DNA of 64,000 nucleotides, from the NCBI RefSeq assembly GCF_023078275.1, contig NC_062971.1, positions 4,774,001-4,838,000 on the forward strand, given 5' to 3'. The DNA is from Leguminivora glycinivorella. Its lineage: Eukaryota; Arthropoda; Insecta; Lepidoptera; Tortricidae. The notes beneath the pieces were generated by a model that was not told where the DNA came from, ran no database searches, and saw only the letters and a program-made list of their open reading frames with translations. The translations under genes were made by a program, and so were the position numbers. Shown here in pieces: positions 32,879-44,293 of this stretch (the stretch's first letter is position 1; each line of letters begins with the position of its first letter).

Positions 32879-35698
32879 TCACGACAGCTGCAGGGTTAAA
32901 AGATGTTTTTTTAGTTTACTCTTAAATGAGCTAAGACCATTGGAGTTGCGTATAGGGGGTGGTATATTATTCCAGCACTTCGTAGCAGAATATCGAAAAC
33001 TGCCACGAAATGCTGCTGAGCTGCCGTGTCTCGGACAAACTAGTCGGGTGGCTTCTCTCGTTGGTCGCGTAGAGAAAGTTAGCCTGTGAAAGAGGTATGA
33101 TGGCTGTTGATGGCGCACCACTCCGAAGAGCAAGGAGGCAAAATGCAAAAAGCGTCGCGCTTCCATCTTTAACATGCCACCACTGTTAAGGTAAGGGGTG
33201 ACGTGAGTACGCGGGGGATAGGGAAACAGAACCGCGCGCAGGCATTTTGGACACGTTGAAGTAGAGCCTTGGATCGAGCCAGCAGACACCCGTTCGTAAC
33301 AGTATCTACGTAATTTAGCTTTGATAAGACTAAAGTGTCACATAATCTGATTCTAAGGTCTACGCTTAGATAGTTGCGGACCTGATACAACACTTTAAGT
33401 CTATAAAAACAGTTTTTTACAGCATCTACGACGTGTTGTTCAAAGCGGAGCTGCTCGTCGAATAGCAGGCCAAGGTTTCGTGCAGCGGCAACACGCTCGA
33501 GGCGATCTGCTCCCAACTGTATGTGAGGGTTGCAACTGACAACCTTCTCCACTTGCCTTCTGGTGCCTAACACTATGAATTTAGACTTATTGGGGTTCAG
33601 GACCAGATCACTGTGCACAGACCAGTCATGAACACGGGCAAGGTCTTGGTTCAGCAGCTCTACGGCGGGCTGTGTTCCCGTTGGGGCAAAACTTATGTGG
33701 ATTTGTAGGTCATCAGCGTACATGTGGTACTGGCAATTTTTAATGCAGTCGGTTATATCCGCCGCATACAAAATGAACAGCACCGGGCCTAAAATGGAAC
33801 CCTGGGGAACTCCATGTTTCACAGCAGTATTTAAGGAGAAATCAGTCAATCCCCTTGGATTATGCAGTCCAACCCGCTGAGTCCGGCCCGAAAGGTAGCT
33901 GGCGAACCATTTAACAGTTTTATTGCTGAAACCATAGTATGTAAGTTTGGATAGCAGGAGGGGGATGTTAATTGTGTCAAAGGCTCGAGAGAAATCCAAT
34001 AAGACCAGAAGAGAAGCTTCTCCCTTATCCTGTGCTGACAGAACGTCGTCGATCACGTCAAGCAGAGCTGTGGCTGTACTGCGCGTCCTGCGAAACCCAG
34101 ACTGTTTACTCGGAAGAATATTATTTGTTTCCAGGTATTCAGTTAGTTGTAAGCAAACGACTTTCTCTAAAATTTTGGAAGCACAGCAAAGTATACTAAT
34201 GGGTCTAAGATCTTTTAAATCAGTTGGTTCAGAAACTTTGGGTATAGGCTTAACAATGGCCGACTTCCAAACTTCAGGAAAATTGCAGGTAGCGATGGAT
34301 TGATTAATTAAAGAGGTAATAAGGGTTAGTGTTCTAGGTAGGGTCAATTTGACCATATCTAGTGTGATGCCATCACTACCCATTGCATTACTCGTGAATG
34401 ACTTAATGGCGTTTAAGACAACAATTTCATCGACTGGCCTTAACTCAAATGAAGTCTGTCCATGCCTGTGATGTTCGAAATAAGTCAGTCTAGATATAGT
34501 TACGCCTCTCCCCGCGGGTACGTTAAGAAAGTGACTGTTGATTATGTCAGGATTATTAAAATTATAAGGCAGTTCGTTAAGTTTATTGAAATCGACGATG
34601 TCACGTTTAATATTACGCCAGAGCGCGCGGGGACAATTCTGGTTATTTATTATACGAGAGCGGAAGTAAGCAGATTTTTCAGTGAAAAGGGCCCTATTTA
34701 CAATATTTTTTAGATCCTTGTAGTACTGTATGTGTGACTCAAGACCGGTTTTGCGAGCTCTGACGTGAGCGTCGTCACGGAGTCTCATCATCTCTTTTAC
34801 TGTGTGGGTGATCCACGGGTGGGACTGTTTTTTTATGAGAGTTTTTTTGAAGGGCGCGTGGATTTCAAACAGGTGAAGCAAAGTTGTATTAAAATAATGA
34901 AGCGTGTCATTTACATTGTCACATATCAATCGTTCCCAGTTCACAGATTCAAGGTCCTCGCTGAATTTCTGTGTATCAATATCCTTGAGTGGCCGAAATG
35001 ATACCCACTTAGGGAGCGGTTTAGTTTTACGGATGTTGAGTTCACACGTTATAAATGCATGACCACCAAGGTCATGAATGTGGTTAACTGTTACGTGTCG
35101 TAGCTGAAAATTGGAACATATCAAGTCTATACGCGTCTCCGAGTGATCGGTGAAGTGTGTGGGTTGTTCAACAAATTGCGTTAGCTGAAGAGTACTTAAA
35201 AAGTCGTTTAGCTTAATTGTATTAGGATCAGATACGCGTGAAGAGTCAATGTTAAAGTCGCCAAGCAAAACGACGCGATCATATTTCGATAATGTACATA
35301 TTGACTCGTTAAGTGCATCAAGAAATAGGTCCACATTTTGCCACGGGGGCCTATAGGCAGTCCCTATGGCAATCTTGATACCATTGAGTGTTAAACTGAG
35401 CCACATTTGCTCAACAGCGTTAATAGAGGGCGTAACTAATCCTCGCGTGCGTATGTCCTTGCTTATGTAAAATCCAACGCCGCCGCCGCGCGCGCACGCT
35501 TGCCGGGCGCGGCACGTGTCTCAGTCGGAATCCGACCGGCGCTGGGGCGCGCGCCTCCTCGCCCGCACGCAGCCAAGTCTCGTTTATCGCAAGGATGTCC
35601 ACAGGGTAACGCTGAAGGGCTACCAAAAACTCGTCGTGACGCGTACCGAGCGAGCCTGCGTTCCATAATCCTAGTTTAATATTTTTATTTTTTACCAT
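32879..35698 (-). pseudogene. LINE ORF2: endonuclease-reverse transcriptase, two frameshifts
   Basis: Start ATG at 35698-35696 (MVKNKNIKLGLWNAGSLG). Endonuclease blocks: ILAINETWL, GTAYRPPW and VVLLGDFNID. Reverse transcriptase blocks: SGFRRTRSTATALLDV, LLDFSRAFDTIN, HGVPQGSILGPVLF and the catalytic YADD. The C-terminal tail ends SSFKSKLKKHLLTLQLS. The frame changes near 35490 (in the GCGGCGGCG run after RPASVRAR) and near 33225 (in CCCCCG after CFPIPR); elsewhere it is open. The endonuclease block usually written SDH reads GGH (HDLGGHAFI). About 940 codons in total, normal for this clade. It serves target-primed reverse transcription. Confidence 0.9.
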
Positions 35699-36122
35699 GA
35701 ATTTAATTACATATGAGAAAACCAGTTGGCAATACAAACAATTAATAAGCAGTTGTTTAAGGATAGTCATATGTCGGTGTTCAATAGAGAACTGGCTTAA
35801 GGTTTTACTTAAAATCGTGTTGTGTAATTTGAGTGACGGATGCGACGCATTCCAGTAATAAGAATAGGTAACGAATAAAAAATGATAATAACAGATACAT
35901 ACTTTATACATATAATCGTGTATTTCATAGCATATATACATTGATAAGGGGTTTTTAATAGGGGTTATAATATAGGTAAATAGAGGTAGGGTTGGGAAAA
36001 AAAGTCGGGGGAAACAGGAACATACAAACTTATACATTTCGTTGGTTTGCACAACATGATAATTTACCCTGTAAGTACAGTGGGACAATAACAACATAGA
36101 CATAAACCGGATAACATTTTTC

Positions 36123-37421
36123 TTATTTATTATTAACCTCCGTAGGGTCCATGCCGAAAACACGCATTACATCTCTCTCACTCACGATTCGGACCGGTCT
36201 GCAGTCGTGATTGTCCGATTTTCTGGCATAAATACGTCCTTCTCTCGTCCATACAAACTTCCAGCCTGCTGCAGCGCTTGCCTGGCGGGTCTTCCATAAC
36301 AGCCTGCGATTAGCTTTCGTTAGTCTCTCGTTGAAGTAAACTGGGCCGTGGGTATGTTCAGGAAGGCCAATGTTGCCGGTATCCAGGCCGCGACGTGCGC
36401 GTGCGCTACGTAACAACTCGTCACGCAGAGACCGCCTGGCGAGGCGCACAACGAGGGGACGGGGACGCTGTTTTGGTGTGCTTACGCTGTCGCCGATTCC
36501 TTGAGCGTCCTGCGTCGCGCCGCGAGTTAATGCTATTCCCACACTATTGCTGTAGCTTCTTATTGGGCCGACCCGCTCCGCACTGACGACGTCACGCATG
36601 TCCAGTGTAATTCCAGTTTTTTGCGCAAGCGCCTGAACAATATGCAGGGCCGACTCGCCTTGATACTCAGGAACGCCCGTTATTTCGACGTCATTCAGCA
36701 GTTGCGCTTGGTCTTTCTCGTTTAGTTCGGTGTTCATTTGGTCGATAACGCCTTGTAACTCTGCGATATTGCACGACGTGCTCTGACTGTTTTTGACTGA
36801 TAACAGTTCGTTATTCAGGCGCTGATTTTCCATTTCTAAACTTTTAATTTTTTGATGTACTGTGGAGAGCTCCGACTGAAAACTTGTTATTCGATCGCTG
36901 AGATGGTCCGTTGTTGCCGTAAATTCTGCCTTCATATGATCGATGGCCTGCGTAAACTCGTTTTTCATTTCCAAAAACAGCTCCTGCTTGGTGGTGTCCA
37001 ATTTAGTATCTATCGAGGCCAGATCACGTCTCAGGCCCGCTAGTTTAGAGTCTAATAAGCTGGCCAGCGAGTCCATACTAAACTCGGTGGTAATATTATT
37101 ACAGGTGAAGTTTAGGTTATGCTCCATCTCGCAGGGTTCAGTGGTGCTGCAATCATACCGTGAGTCGTTGCATATAGACATTTCAGCGTCAGCTTGCGGC
37201 GAGTGCTCATAGTGTCTTCGCACTGGCGTACTGTCCCCCTTCTGACGTCGAGTGACGTTATTACATGACGCGCAGAGCCAATTGCTTTTAACAGTATTTG
37301 CCATTTGACTATAGTATTCCATCGGAATTCCGAGGCACTCGTAGTGGTAGGCACTTTTGCAACCCACACATAATAACTGTTCCTCGGCGATAACCGGGCT
37401 CCTACAAGCTACGCAAATCAT
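36123..37421 (-). CDS. LINE ORF1: PHD finger, coiled coil, FP-like RNA-binding protein
   Basis: 432 codons, intact. A PHD-type zinc finger fills residues 3-53: C3, C6, C18, C21, H26, C29, C50, C53 with W48 two before the last cysteine pair, the C4HC3 pattern. Residues about 115-250 are a long heptad-rich region (DRITSFQSELSTVHQKIKSL and following), suiting trimer or dimer formation. The C-terminal third has RPRPLVVRLARRSLRDELL, NERLTKANRRLLWKTRQ, then WKFVWTREGRIYARK, the fold seen in baculovirus FP25K-like domains of insect LINE ORF1 proteins. It is expected to coat the element's own RNA. The ORF2 start lies about 425 bp downstream. Confidence 0.9.
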   Translation of the reverse strand: MICVACRSPVIAEEQLLCVGCKSAYHYECLGIPMEYYSQMANTVKSNWLCASCNNVTRRQKGDSTPVRRHYEHSPQADAEMSICNDSRYDCSTTEPCEMEHNLNFTCNNITTEFSMDSLASLLDSKLAGLRRDLASIDTKLDTTKQELFLEMKNEFTQAIDHMKAEFTATTDHLSDRITSFQSELSTVHQKIKSLEMENQRLNNELLSVKNSQSTSCNIAELQGVIDQMNTELNEKDQAQLLNDVEITGVPEYQGESALHIVQALAQKTGITLDMRDVVSAERVGPIRSYSNSVGIALTRGATQDAQGIGDSVSTPKQRPRPLVVRLARRSLRDELLRSARARRGLDTGNIGLPEHTHGPVYFNERLTKANRRLLWKTRQASAAAGWKFVWTREGRIYARKSDNHDCRPVRIVSERDVMRVFGMDPTEVNNK

Positions 37422-37466
37422 TTTGTTGTAAGGTAATTTGTATTAGAAAGTATTTGTAGTAGTACA

Positions 37467-37652
37467 CACATTATCAAAGCCACTTTTATCTTTCATACAC
37501 CACAGAAACTCTCTTTGGTAACCACATTATTAAAGCCTCTTTTATCTTTCATATACCACAGAAACTCTCTTTGGTAACCACATTATTAAAGCCTCTTTTA
37601 TCTTTCATATACCACAGAAACTCTCTTTGGTAACCACATTATTAAAGCCTCT
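37467..37652. repeat. 56-bp minisatellite in BEL LTR 1
   Basis: Three full units and 18 bases of a fourth, each CACATTATTAAAGCCTCTTT then ATCTTTCATATACCACAG and AAACTCTCTTTGGTAAC. The first unit differs by a few bases. The same array is found in LTR 2 (from about 45271) and LTR 3 (from about 53129) with the same unit number. Confidence 0.85.
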
Positions 37653-39423
37653 CATATATACATTACAGACTTAAGGCTATACACTTACATAGCGTCACAA
37701 CGCCCCACATCAATGGCCGGCGCTTGACAAATACTTTTATGGACCCAAACTGTGTACGAAGGTTCGTCAACCTCCCAGAAAAGCGCTAATCTTGTACACA
37801 TGCCTGACTGCCCTTACAGTGTTCACCATCTTGGGGGGTCCTCCCAGAGGATGCGTGAACCCATGGCCTTCAGGCGTCAGCGGCCGGGTCTAACAAACTC
37901 ATCCGGCGCTTACCAAGGCCGGGGGCGACTCCAACCCCAGCCAAACTCATAACTTTCCTCATATTAAATAGATAGCACAATTACCAAGGCTGGACCACAC
38001 CCCCAGCCTCTGGTTGCGGTCGTACCAGCATCAGAGTTACCCGATGCCTGGTCCCAAACTATTTGGGGCCGCGCTGACTTAATAACAGCCATGATTGCCT
38101 TTTGACGCCCTCCATACGCCATTGTGTGTTGCAATCATGCTCTTTTCGTATTGCCGTCTCTCCAGACGCAAAATCATAATTCTTAACTTAGTCTAAACAG
38201 ACATAATAGTTATATTTCATAACAATCACAATTTATAAGTCTGCTGAGGCAGACTCCATCTTGTGGTGCAACAATTGTTACGTCTACAAATGTTCTTAAT
38301 ATGAATAAACATGGAATAAACTCCAATTCAACATATTATCAACAACAGAAACACCATCATCGTAAACTTTGTAATAATGCATAGCAATAATATTCAATCA
38401 TGAAAAGTTAGTTTTAGGTTAAATGTACGAGAACGTTTTGGGAGAATAACTCCTCTTATCAAGAGATAAAAAACACCACTTAGCTTTCTTTGGTGACTCG
38501 GCTCCCCTTGATGAGCACTGATTCGAATATTAATTTACATAATTAAATTCAACACGCCATAAAGTGACAAACAGGTTTTTACTGGTTTGAATGGAGGTTG
38601 TTTCGTTCAGTTGGTAGTGTTGCCAGGTAACTCGCGAAACGTCGCGACACACCCGACGACGAAAGTTTAATGAAAAGGAGTTAGTGTAAGCAACAAGTGG
38701 CGGGACCACTCTTTGATCTTCTCCAATTGCTTGGACCGCTGTTGCTCTCTTTTGTCTCTCATCTCTAGGCGTCACTGACTCTATGCCATCTTGTGCAAAT
38801 CACTCTGACATATTTTCAGAGGTATACTTACATGATTTCTGTTTCATTGATGCCTTCTACTTAAGCCCATATCCACCTTATCTTATCTCTGTCCACTTAA
38901 TATGTTATTATCCACTATCTCTTTCTTTGATCTATTTTGCTTTAGTTTCACATCCTCTCTTTGAATCGGTACCTATATCTACTTCTATATCAAGATCCAT
39001 CACTTCTTCCTCATAGGATGTTTATCATTTAATATATCCTTTGCAGGATCCACAGACACCATTGATTCTCCTATCTCAAGGACACAAATGTGCTATATAT
39101 CTTATAAATATAGTGTTACCTACTTTACTTTAGTCACTCTACATTGCCCATTTATTTCTGTAATTAATTTTGATATACGATCAACTTTCTGAGTCTCTCT
39201 GTTCTCTTGATTTTTTCTTAATTTGTACATACTATGTCACCAACACAACACGTGGTGCCACCTTAACTTGAACTCTCACTTGTTTATTCTTAACCTCTCA
39301 CAATTCGAGAGACCCTCCCGCGCCAGAAAAAGAATTGTCAATCATCTGATTGCTCAGACATTTAGATGGGCTATATAACAAGAACTTCGGGACAATTTAA
39401 GTAGCCAAAAATGTAACTTTTCT

Positions 39424-40040
39424 ATGTCACTTAACGGTCCTTTTGCCACATCAGCCGGATTCAATTTGGAGGGTACATTAACGTAGATCCAAGTTTCTGT
39501 TCTTTTACATTTCTTCTATCCCTTTTGTTACAAATAGTACAAGTAACTTGTTTGACTGCCACCTATAACAATCTGACTGTCACACTCTAATGTTTGCTTA
39601 GTCACCTTTTATTGGGAGATATCTTTTTACATATTATATTAATCTATTTTCTATTGAGGTGCCTCATAGTTCTAAACGGACTATTTTTAAATCATCCTTG
39701 ATTTCTTATGAGAGTCAGTCTATTTCAGTTAATGCCTTTGCTGTATACATTATAGTTAGTATCTCTATGCACTATAGCAGAATATGCATTGACTAATGCG
39801 TCTGTGAAACCATATATTTGACAAGTTTCTTCCCTGGATATATTTCTAGGTAAGTATTCCTACATATATCTTTTACTACCTCTAATTCTTTAATATAGTT
39901 TTCCAGTATGTTACAATTTTTTTTTTTTTTTTTTAATAAGGTAGAGCTCTATCTAATATATTTTACCCATAAAGATTGTAAGAGCAATTTAGCTGGTAAA
40001 ACGATAGGCGCTGCAAGCCCACACGGATAATAGATGTAAG
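39424..40040 (-). pseudogene. BEL/Pao pol remnant (RT end and RNase H), unit 1
   Basis: On the minus strand, from high to low coordinates: GLAAPIVLPAKLLLQSLW (about 40005-39955), QIYGFTDALVNAYSAI (about 39820-39772) and YVNVPSKLNPADVA (39485-39444). These are hallmark blocks of BEL/Pao pol in correct order. They lie in different frames with stops and a poly-T tract (39917-39934) between them, so it is a pseudogene. Confidence 0.8.
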
Positions 40041-41648
40041 CTATGGTATTTAGTATTTCTCTTTTGGTAAAAGTATTTTTGTTGGATTTGTTCTTAATTT
40101 AAGTATCTTTGCACATATCGCAAACCAATCCTAAAGTTTTTACTGTGCCTTTATTGTCTATTTCTGGAATGATTTTCCAGATCCGTAGGATTTGTATCCA
40201 TAGAATACGTTTTGTTAATGTTCTCTAGCTATAAAATCTAGTCACATCTCTTTTCCTTTTCATTTAGTCCGATTTATAAGAAAGCTTTTTCTATATCAGC
40301 TATTTGTTATTCTATGACATCTGAACTTGACCACGAGTTGGATGAGATCTTTTAGCATCAGAGGGCCATGATATAGACTCAATCAAGCTTTTACCTTCTC
40401 TACCCTCTGCTGAAACGTTGTACAGTTCTCATGTCCTTTCCCCTCAATGAAATTCCATGGTGGGCCAAAATATACTGAATGGTCTTCCTGGCTGTGATTA
40501 GGGACAAACTCTATGATCTCTTTATTTAATCGGTCTTGTGGGATTTGTTCATAAATGAGCAGTGCGACTCTCTATAGCCCCTTTCACTTGACTGACTAGG
40601 CTACCTTAGGCCAATTCGAAGCTTGCAGGTAGATCCGTAGGATACTCATTCTACCGCCAACTAACTACATGACAGTTGTTAATAATAGTAGTGGTCTTAT
40701 TAATTATTAATAGTTTCTTCATCTCTATCCGTGCTAGAAGTATCTGTGATAATAATGGATTCTAGTTCTCACACAACTTTTACATTTCCTACATCTAAAG
40801 TAGGGTCAGGTTTTGTTAATTTATTCTCATACAGAGTCTGAAAGTAAGTTAAAACCATCAGGTCATTTTGTCTCTATGATCAGGTTTTCCTGATAAGATC
40901 TAGCCTAATATAGATTTTCTGAAAATTCTGTTTCTCAGTATTCATAAAGAATAATAATAATAATAAATGAGCGGGCTCGAAAGACCCGAGAATTTTAAAC
41001 GGAGATGCAAATAATAATAATAATCTCTTCCTATAAGTATGTCAATACGATCTGACAAAGGGTTATCATCTACTAAATTTATTCTTTTATTGTAATTGCT
41101 CACATATGTAAGCAGATCTTCTCTGGGACATGATACACTTGGTGTAATTGCTGGTACCATATTGGTAAACAATAATCTTAATACCTATATTTTCAAGCAA
41201 ATTCTAATCAGTTTACTTTTAATTTCCTTTAGTTGCTCAGTTTCAAATATGAAAAAATAGGCTAATTTTCTGTTCTGTGCTTAAATATAATTTATTTTCA
41301 ATTCTTTGTGTCATATAACTTCTTTGAGAACTACTGTCCCTCAATAAGTGATATTTATTTCTTGACAATTCCATTCCTTTTTATAGCAGACAATGCAGCT
41401 GTTTGTAAAACAGTGGTTCCTTCTCTGTGTATGTGTAAGGTGTTGACAGGTTTTATTTACTATTTGAAAGTCATGGCTTCGGACACAAGGCCTTGTTAAT
41501 TTTCCCTGTAGTATTGTAATGAACGCATTTGACATTTTGATTATATTCTTTTCTCTATGTCTTCCTTTAACACAAATATAGCAGCTGTTTGTTAATTTCT
41601 TATACGGTTTTCCATGACCTCATAGATAAGGCAAAATCGCTGTAATAA

Positions 41649-41898
41649 TACATACATACATACAATCACGCCTGTATCCCATAAAGGGGTAGGCAGAGCA
41701 CATGAAACTACTAAAGCTTCAGGGCCACTCTTGGCAAATAAGGGGTTAAAAGAAAATAAAACTGTGGCATTGCAGTGACAGGTTGCCAACCTCTCGCCTA
41801 CACCACAATTTAACCCATATCCCATAGTCGCCTTCTACGACACCCACGGGAAGAAAGGGGGTGGTGAAATTCTTAACCCGTCACCACACAGGCAGGCT
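41649..41898. repeat. (CATA)n-ended interspersed repeat inside BEL unit 1
   Basis: CATACATACATACA, then AATCACGCCTGTATCCCATA, GGGGTAGGCAGAGCACATGA and onward to ACCACACAGGCAGGCTG. The microsatellite end suggests a SINE or truncated LINE; the sequence is of a kind commonly dispersed in moths. It is present at the same place in unit 2, so it arrived before the units were doubled. Confidence 0.5.
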
Positions 41899-44293
41899 GT
41901 AATAATTGTTTTCACAATTTTCTAGCTTTCCATTTAAGTTGATATTTTATATTTTCACTTTTGGTGTCATAAGGCCTCTTTAAAAAAGGAGAGCCTAAAT
42001 TTTAATAGGTGATGAGGTATAGATAACCAACCTTAGTTATCAGAGTGCTGTCGATATACTCAAAAATAGGTCTGAAAACCCAAGCAAGTGGTTAATATCC
42101 ATTATGCCACTCTATACAGAGTGAAAGGTTTGAAGATTGGCACAAGACCATAAATGAGATCCAATAACATCTCATATTCTTAACAGTCATTAGGGAAATA
42201 TTGATCATCATCACTTGAGGTTCATACTCATAGAAAAGTTTCCAGAATATATAATATATGAAGTGAAACTAAGTAAGTTTAAATCTACTCAAGAACTTAG
42301 AAAACAACTTGATATTGTTATAATGGCAAGAGAATCCTCTCTCTCTCGTTTCGAGGTCACAAGAAAATTAATAAAACTGAAGAAGTTCAATTTAGTACTG
42401 AGGTCCTCCATACCTCCTTTTAAGTATATTAATTTATCAACATCACATCAGTCCCACTGACTTATACAAGAATGAAACTGGTCCCATCAAGGGGTACCAG
42501 TCCAATACATTTCACTTAAACTTGTGGAGTATAAACTCAGATAATTTGCTTCGCTTATTAACCCGTAGTTTACTTAATTGTATGTTAGACACCTTTATAT
42601 TAAATTGTAGAATTAAGGCATTTTCAAATTCAGCTAGTACTTCTTCACCTCCGAGCTGTGAGGTAGGTAGTCACTTTAGAAATTTCATTGGTACTTGTTT
42701 GTTTACAATTTTAAAATACTGATAAAGTTCAGTATTTAACCGGTTTATTATAGTGTGTAATTTTTGATGAAATGATGACGCTTTGTTCTGATTTGTTTTT
42801 AACTCATGGTATTAGTGCACTTGGTGTCAGTGGTTAACTTCTCTATATTACTAACAAATGTGGATACTTGGTCAAGCAGGCTTTGTTAATATGGGCATAA
42901 AATGGTTGATTCCAATAAGAAGTATTTTAACAACGTCAATTATGCGGTTATTTCGTAGTTCATTTTCAGAAAATTTTCATGTGATTAAATTGCAAATGAT
43001 GGATCATCAATATTTTAATTTTATGTGATGTCAAACAGCACAATTCACAATAACACTATAATGATGAGTACCTATACTCAATGCGTAAAGATATTTTGAG
43101 ATGAACACATTCGTACAATACAAATTTGCGTGGAATTTCATTATTTATCATTTGCCAAAAGATGCAAAACTGAACATGTACAAAACACCTTTATCATTAA
43201 TATCCCCTGACTTTAAAGTAGTTAAAAGCTTTTACAACACTCACCGAGTCTTTCAACATTTTGCCCCAAGGGCGTTCATATCGCCACAAGGGCGTCCTTG
43301 CTAGGGATTAAACCCCAAACCTCTTTGCTGTGCCTGCTTCCCAATGAGCCATAAAACCGAATGTCTGCATTGGGACCACAGTGGCTAGAATTAGCGTAGA
43401 TTTATCCTGGTACTACCTCCTGTGTAGAAACGGACTCCCCGTCATATTTTCAGGTAATCAACAAGTAATTTCACTACCTTTGTTTATATAAACACATATT
43501 TTGCCGGTCACAATATTTACATTTACAATCCTTTAATGTCATATGTCAAAGACAGACGTTCGGAATTCGACTGTTTTTTATGCGTGTTTATCGATCACAT
43601 CGATTTTTCATTTATGTTTTAAGAACCAATAATTACAGAAAGCAATTATTTGTCCTTTTATTTGTGTATTAATTTTGTTAATGTTTAACATATTTATTAA
43701 TTTATAATAAGCATTTGAAAATAAAATGTTGTAAGTACTAACAAACCTCGTAAACTTGAGCTCTACAAACTTCGTAAACTTGTACTTATCAAACTTCGTA
43801 AACTTGCACCAATTGTCAACCTCACTTTGTCGAACAACAAACAAACATTCTTTATCAATATTTCTACACATAATTGGTATGAAGGGAAATCACAATAAAA
43901 TAAGTATACAATTCGTACATTTATGCTTAAGTAAAAGAGCAATATATCTTTATTATAACACACATAACGTAAATGCTATGCTGCCAATTTCTGTGTCCAT
44001 CTCGTGGCTATCACTTCTACTCGACGCTAGATGACATTAATAATTTCAAATCAGCTTCTTCTAGTACCTGTTAAACCTATTTTTCATTAAATTGATGAAT
44101 GTAGAACACAAATAAATAATTTTAAATGATATGAATCACACATCCCATGAACTGACGTCTTTATGCAATTTCTCAGATACCATACATAATAGAATTTTAA
44201 CAAATGAAATGTACTTTTAACTTTATTCTTTCTGTGATTTTGGCAGCGTCTCCCCAGCCACTACCAAATATCCCAGACTAACTCAACCAATTT

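Larger units (their letters stand above)
32397..37458 (-). mobile_element. full-length CR1/Jockey-type non-LTR retrotransposon (LINE)
   Basis: A 5062-bp insertion, exactly delimited by comparison with the empty sites near 45263 and 53121. The target duplication GTAGTA lies at 32391-32396 and 37459-37464. On the minus strand a 37-bp leader precedes ORF1 (PHD finger, coiled coil, FP-like domain). ORF2 (endonuclease, reverse transcriptase) follows, then a 3' UTR with G/C homopolymers near 32757-32798 and a terminal (TTTC)n tail at 32397-32420. ORF1 is intact; ORF2 has two one-base frameshifts. Both are at short G/C runs and could be recent mutation or sequencing error. Confidence 0.93.
31422..38649 (-). 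repeat. BEL/Pao LTR 1 (interrupted by the LINE)
   Basis: Net length 2160 bp after removing the 5068 bp of LINE plus one GTAGTA. Its left end is the hairpin TGTTCCAAACT / AGTTTGGAACA around a 10-nt loop. It has the 56-bp minisatellite at 37467. Confidence 0.85.
38650..44293 (-). mobile_element. BEL/Pao internal region, unit 1
   Basis: 5644 bp between LTR 1 and LTR 2. Pol remnants lie at about 39424-40040. On the minus strand the region starts beside the LTR with AAATTGGTTGAGTTAGTC; TTGGTTGAGTTAGTC is the best PBS candidate but the matching tRNA was not identified. No long ORF survives on either strand. A later insertion, the 41649 repeat, is shared with unit 2. Confidence 0.75.

Noticed and set aside
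33695..35001. Plus-strand ORFs of 60-118 codons
   Set aside because: Antisense of LINE ORF2; no independent motif.
37752..37952. Conserved 66-codon ORF repeated at 45556 and 53414
   Set aside because: It is repeated only because it lies in the three BEL LTR copies; it has no family motif and its conservation reflects recent duplication.
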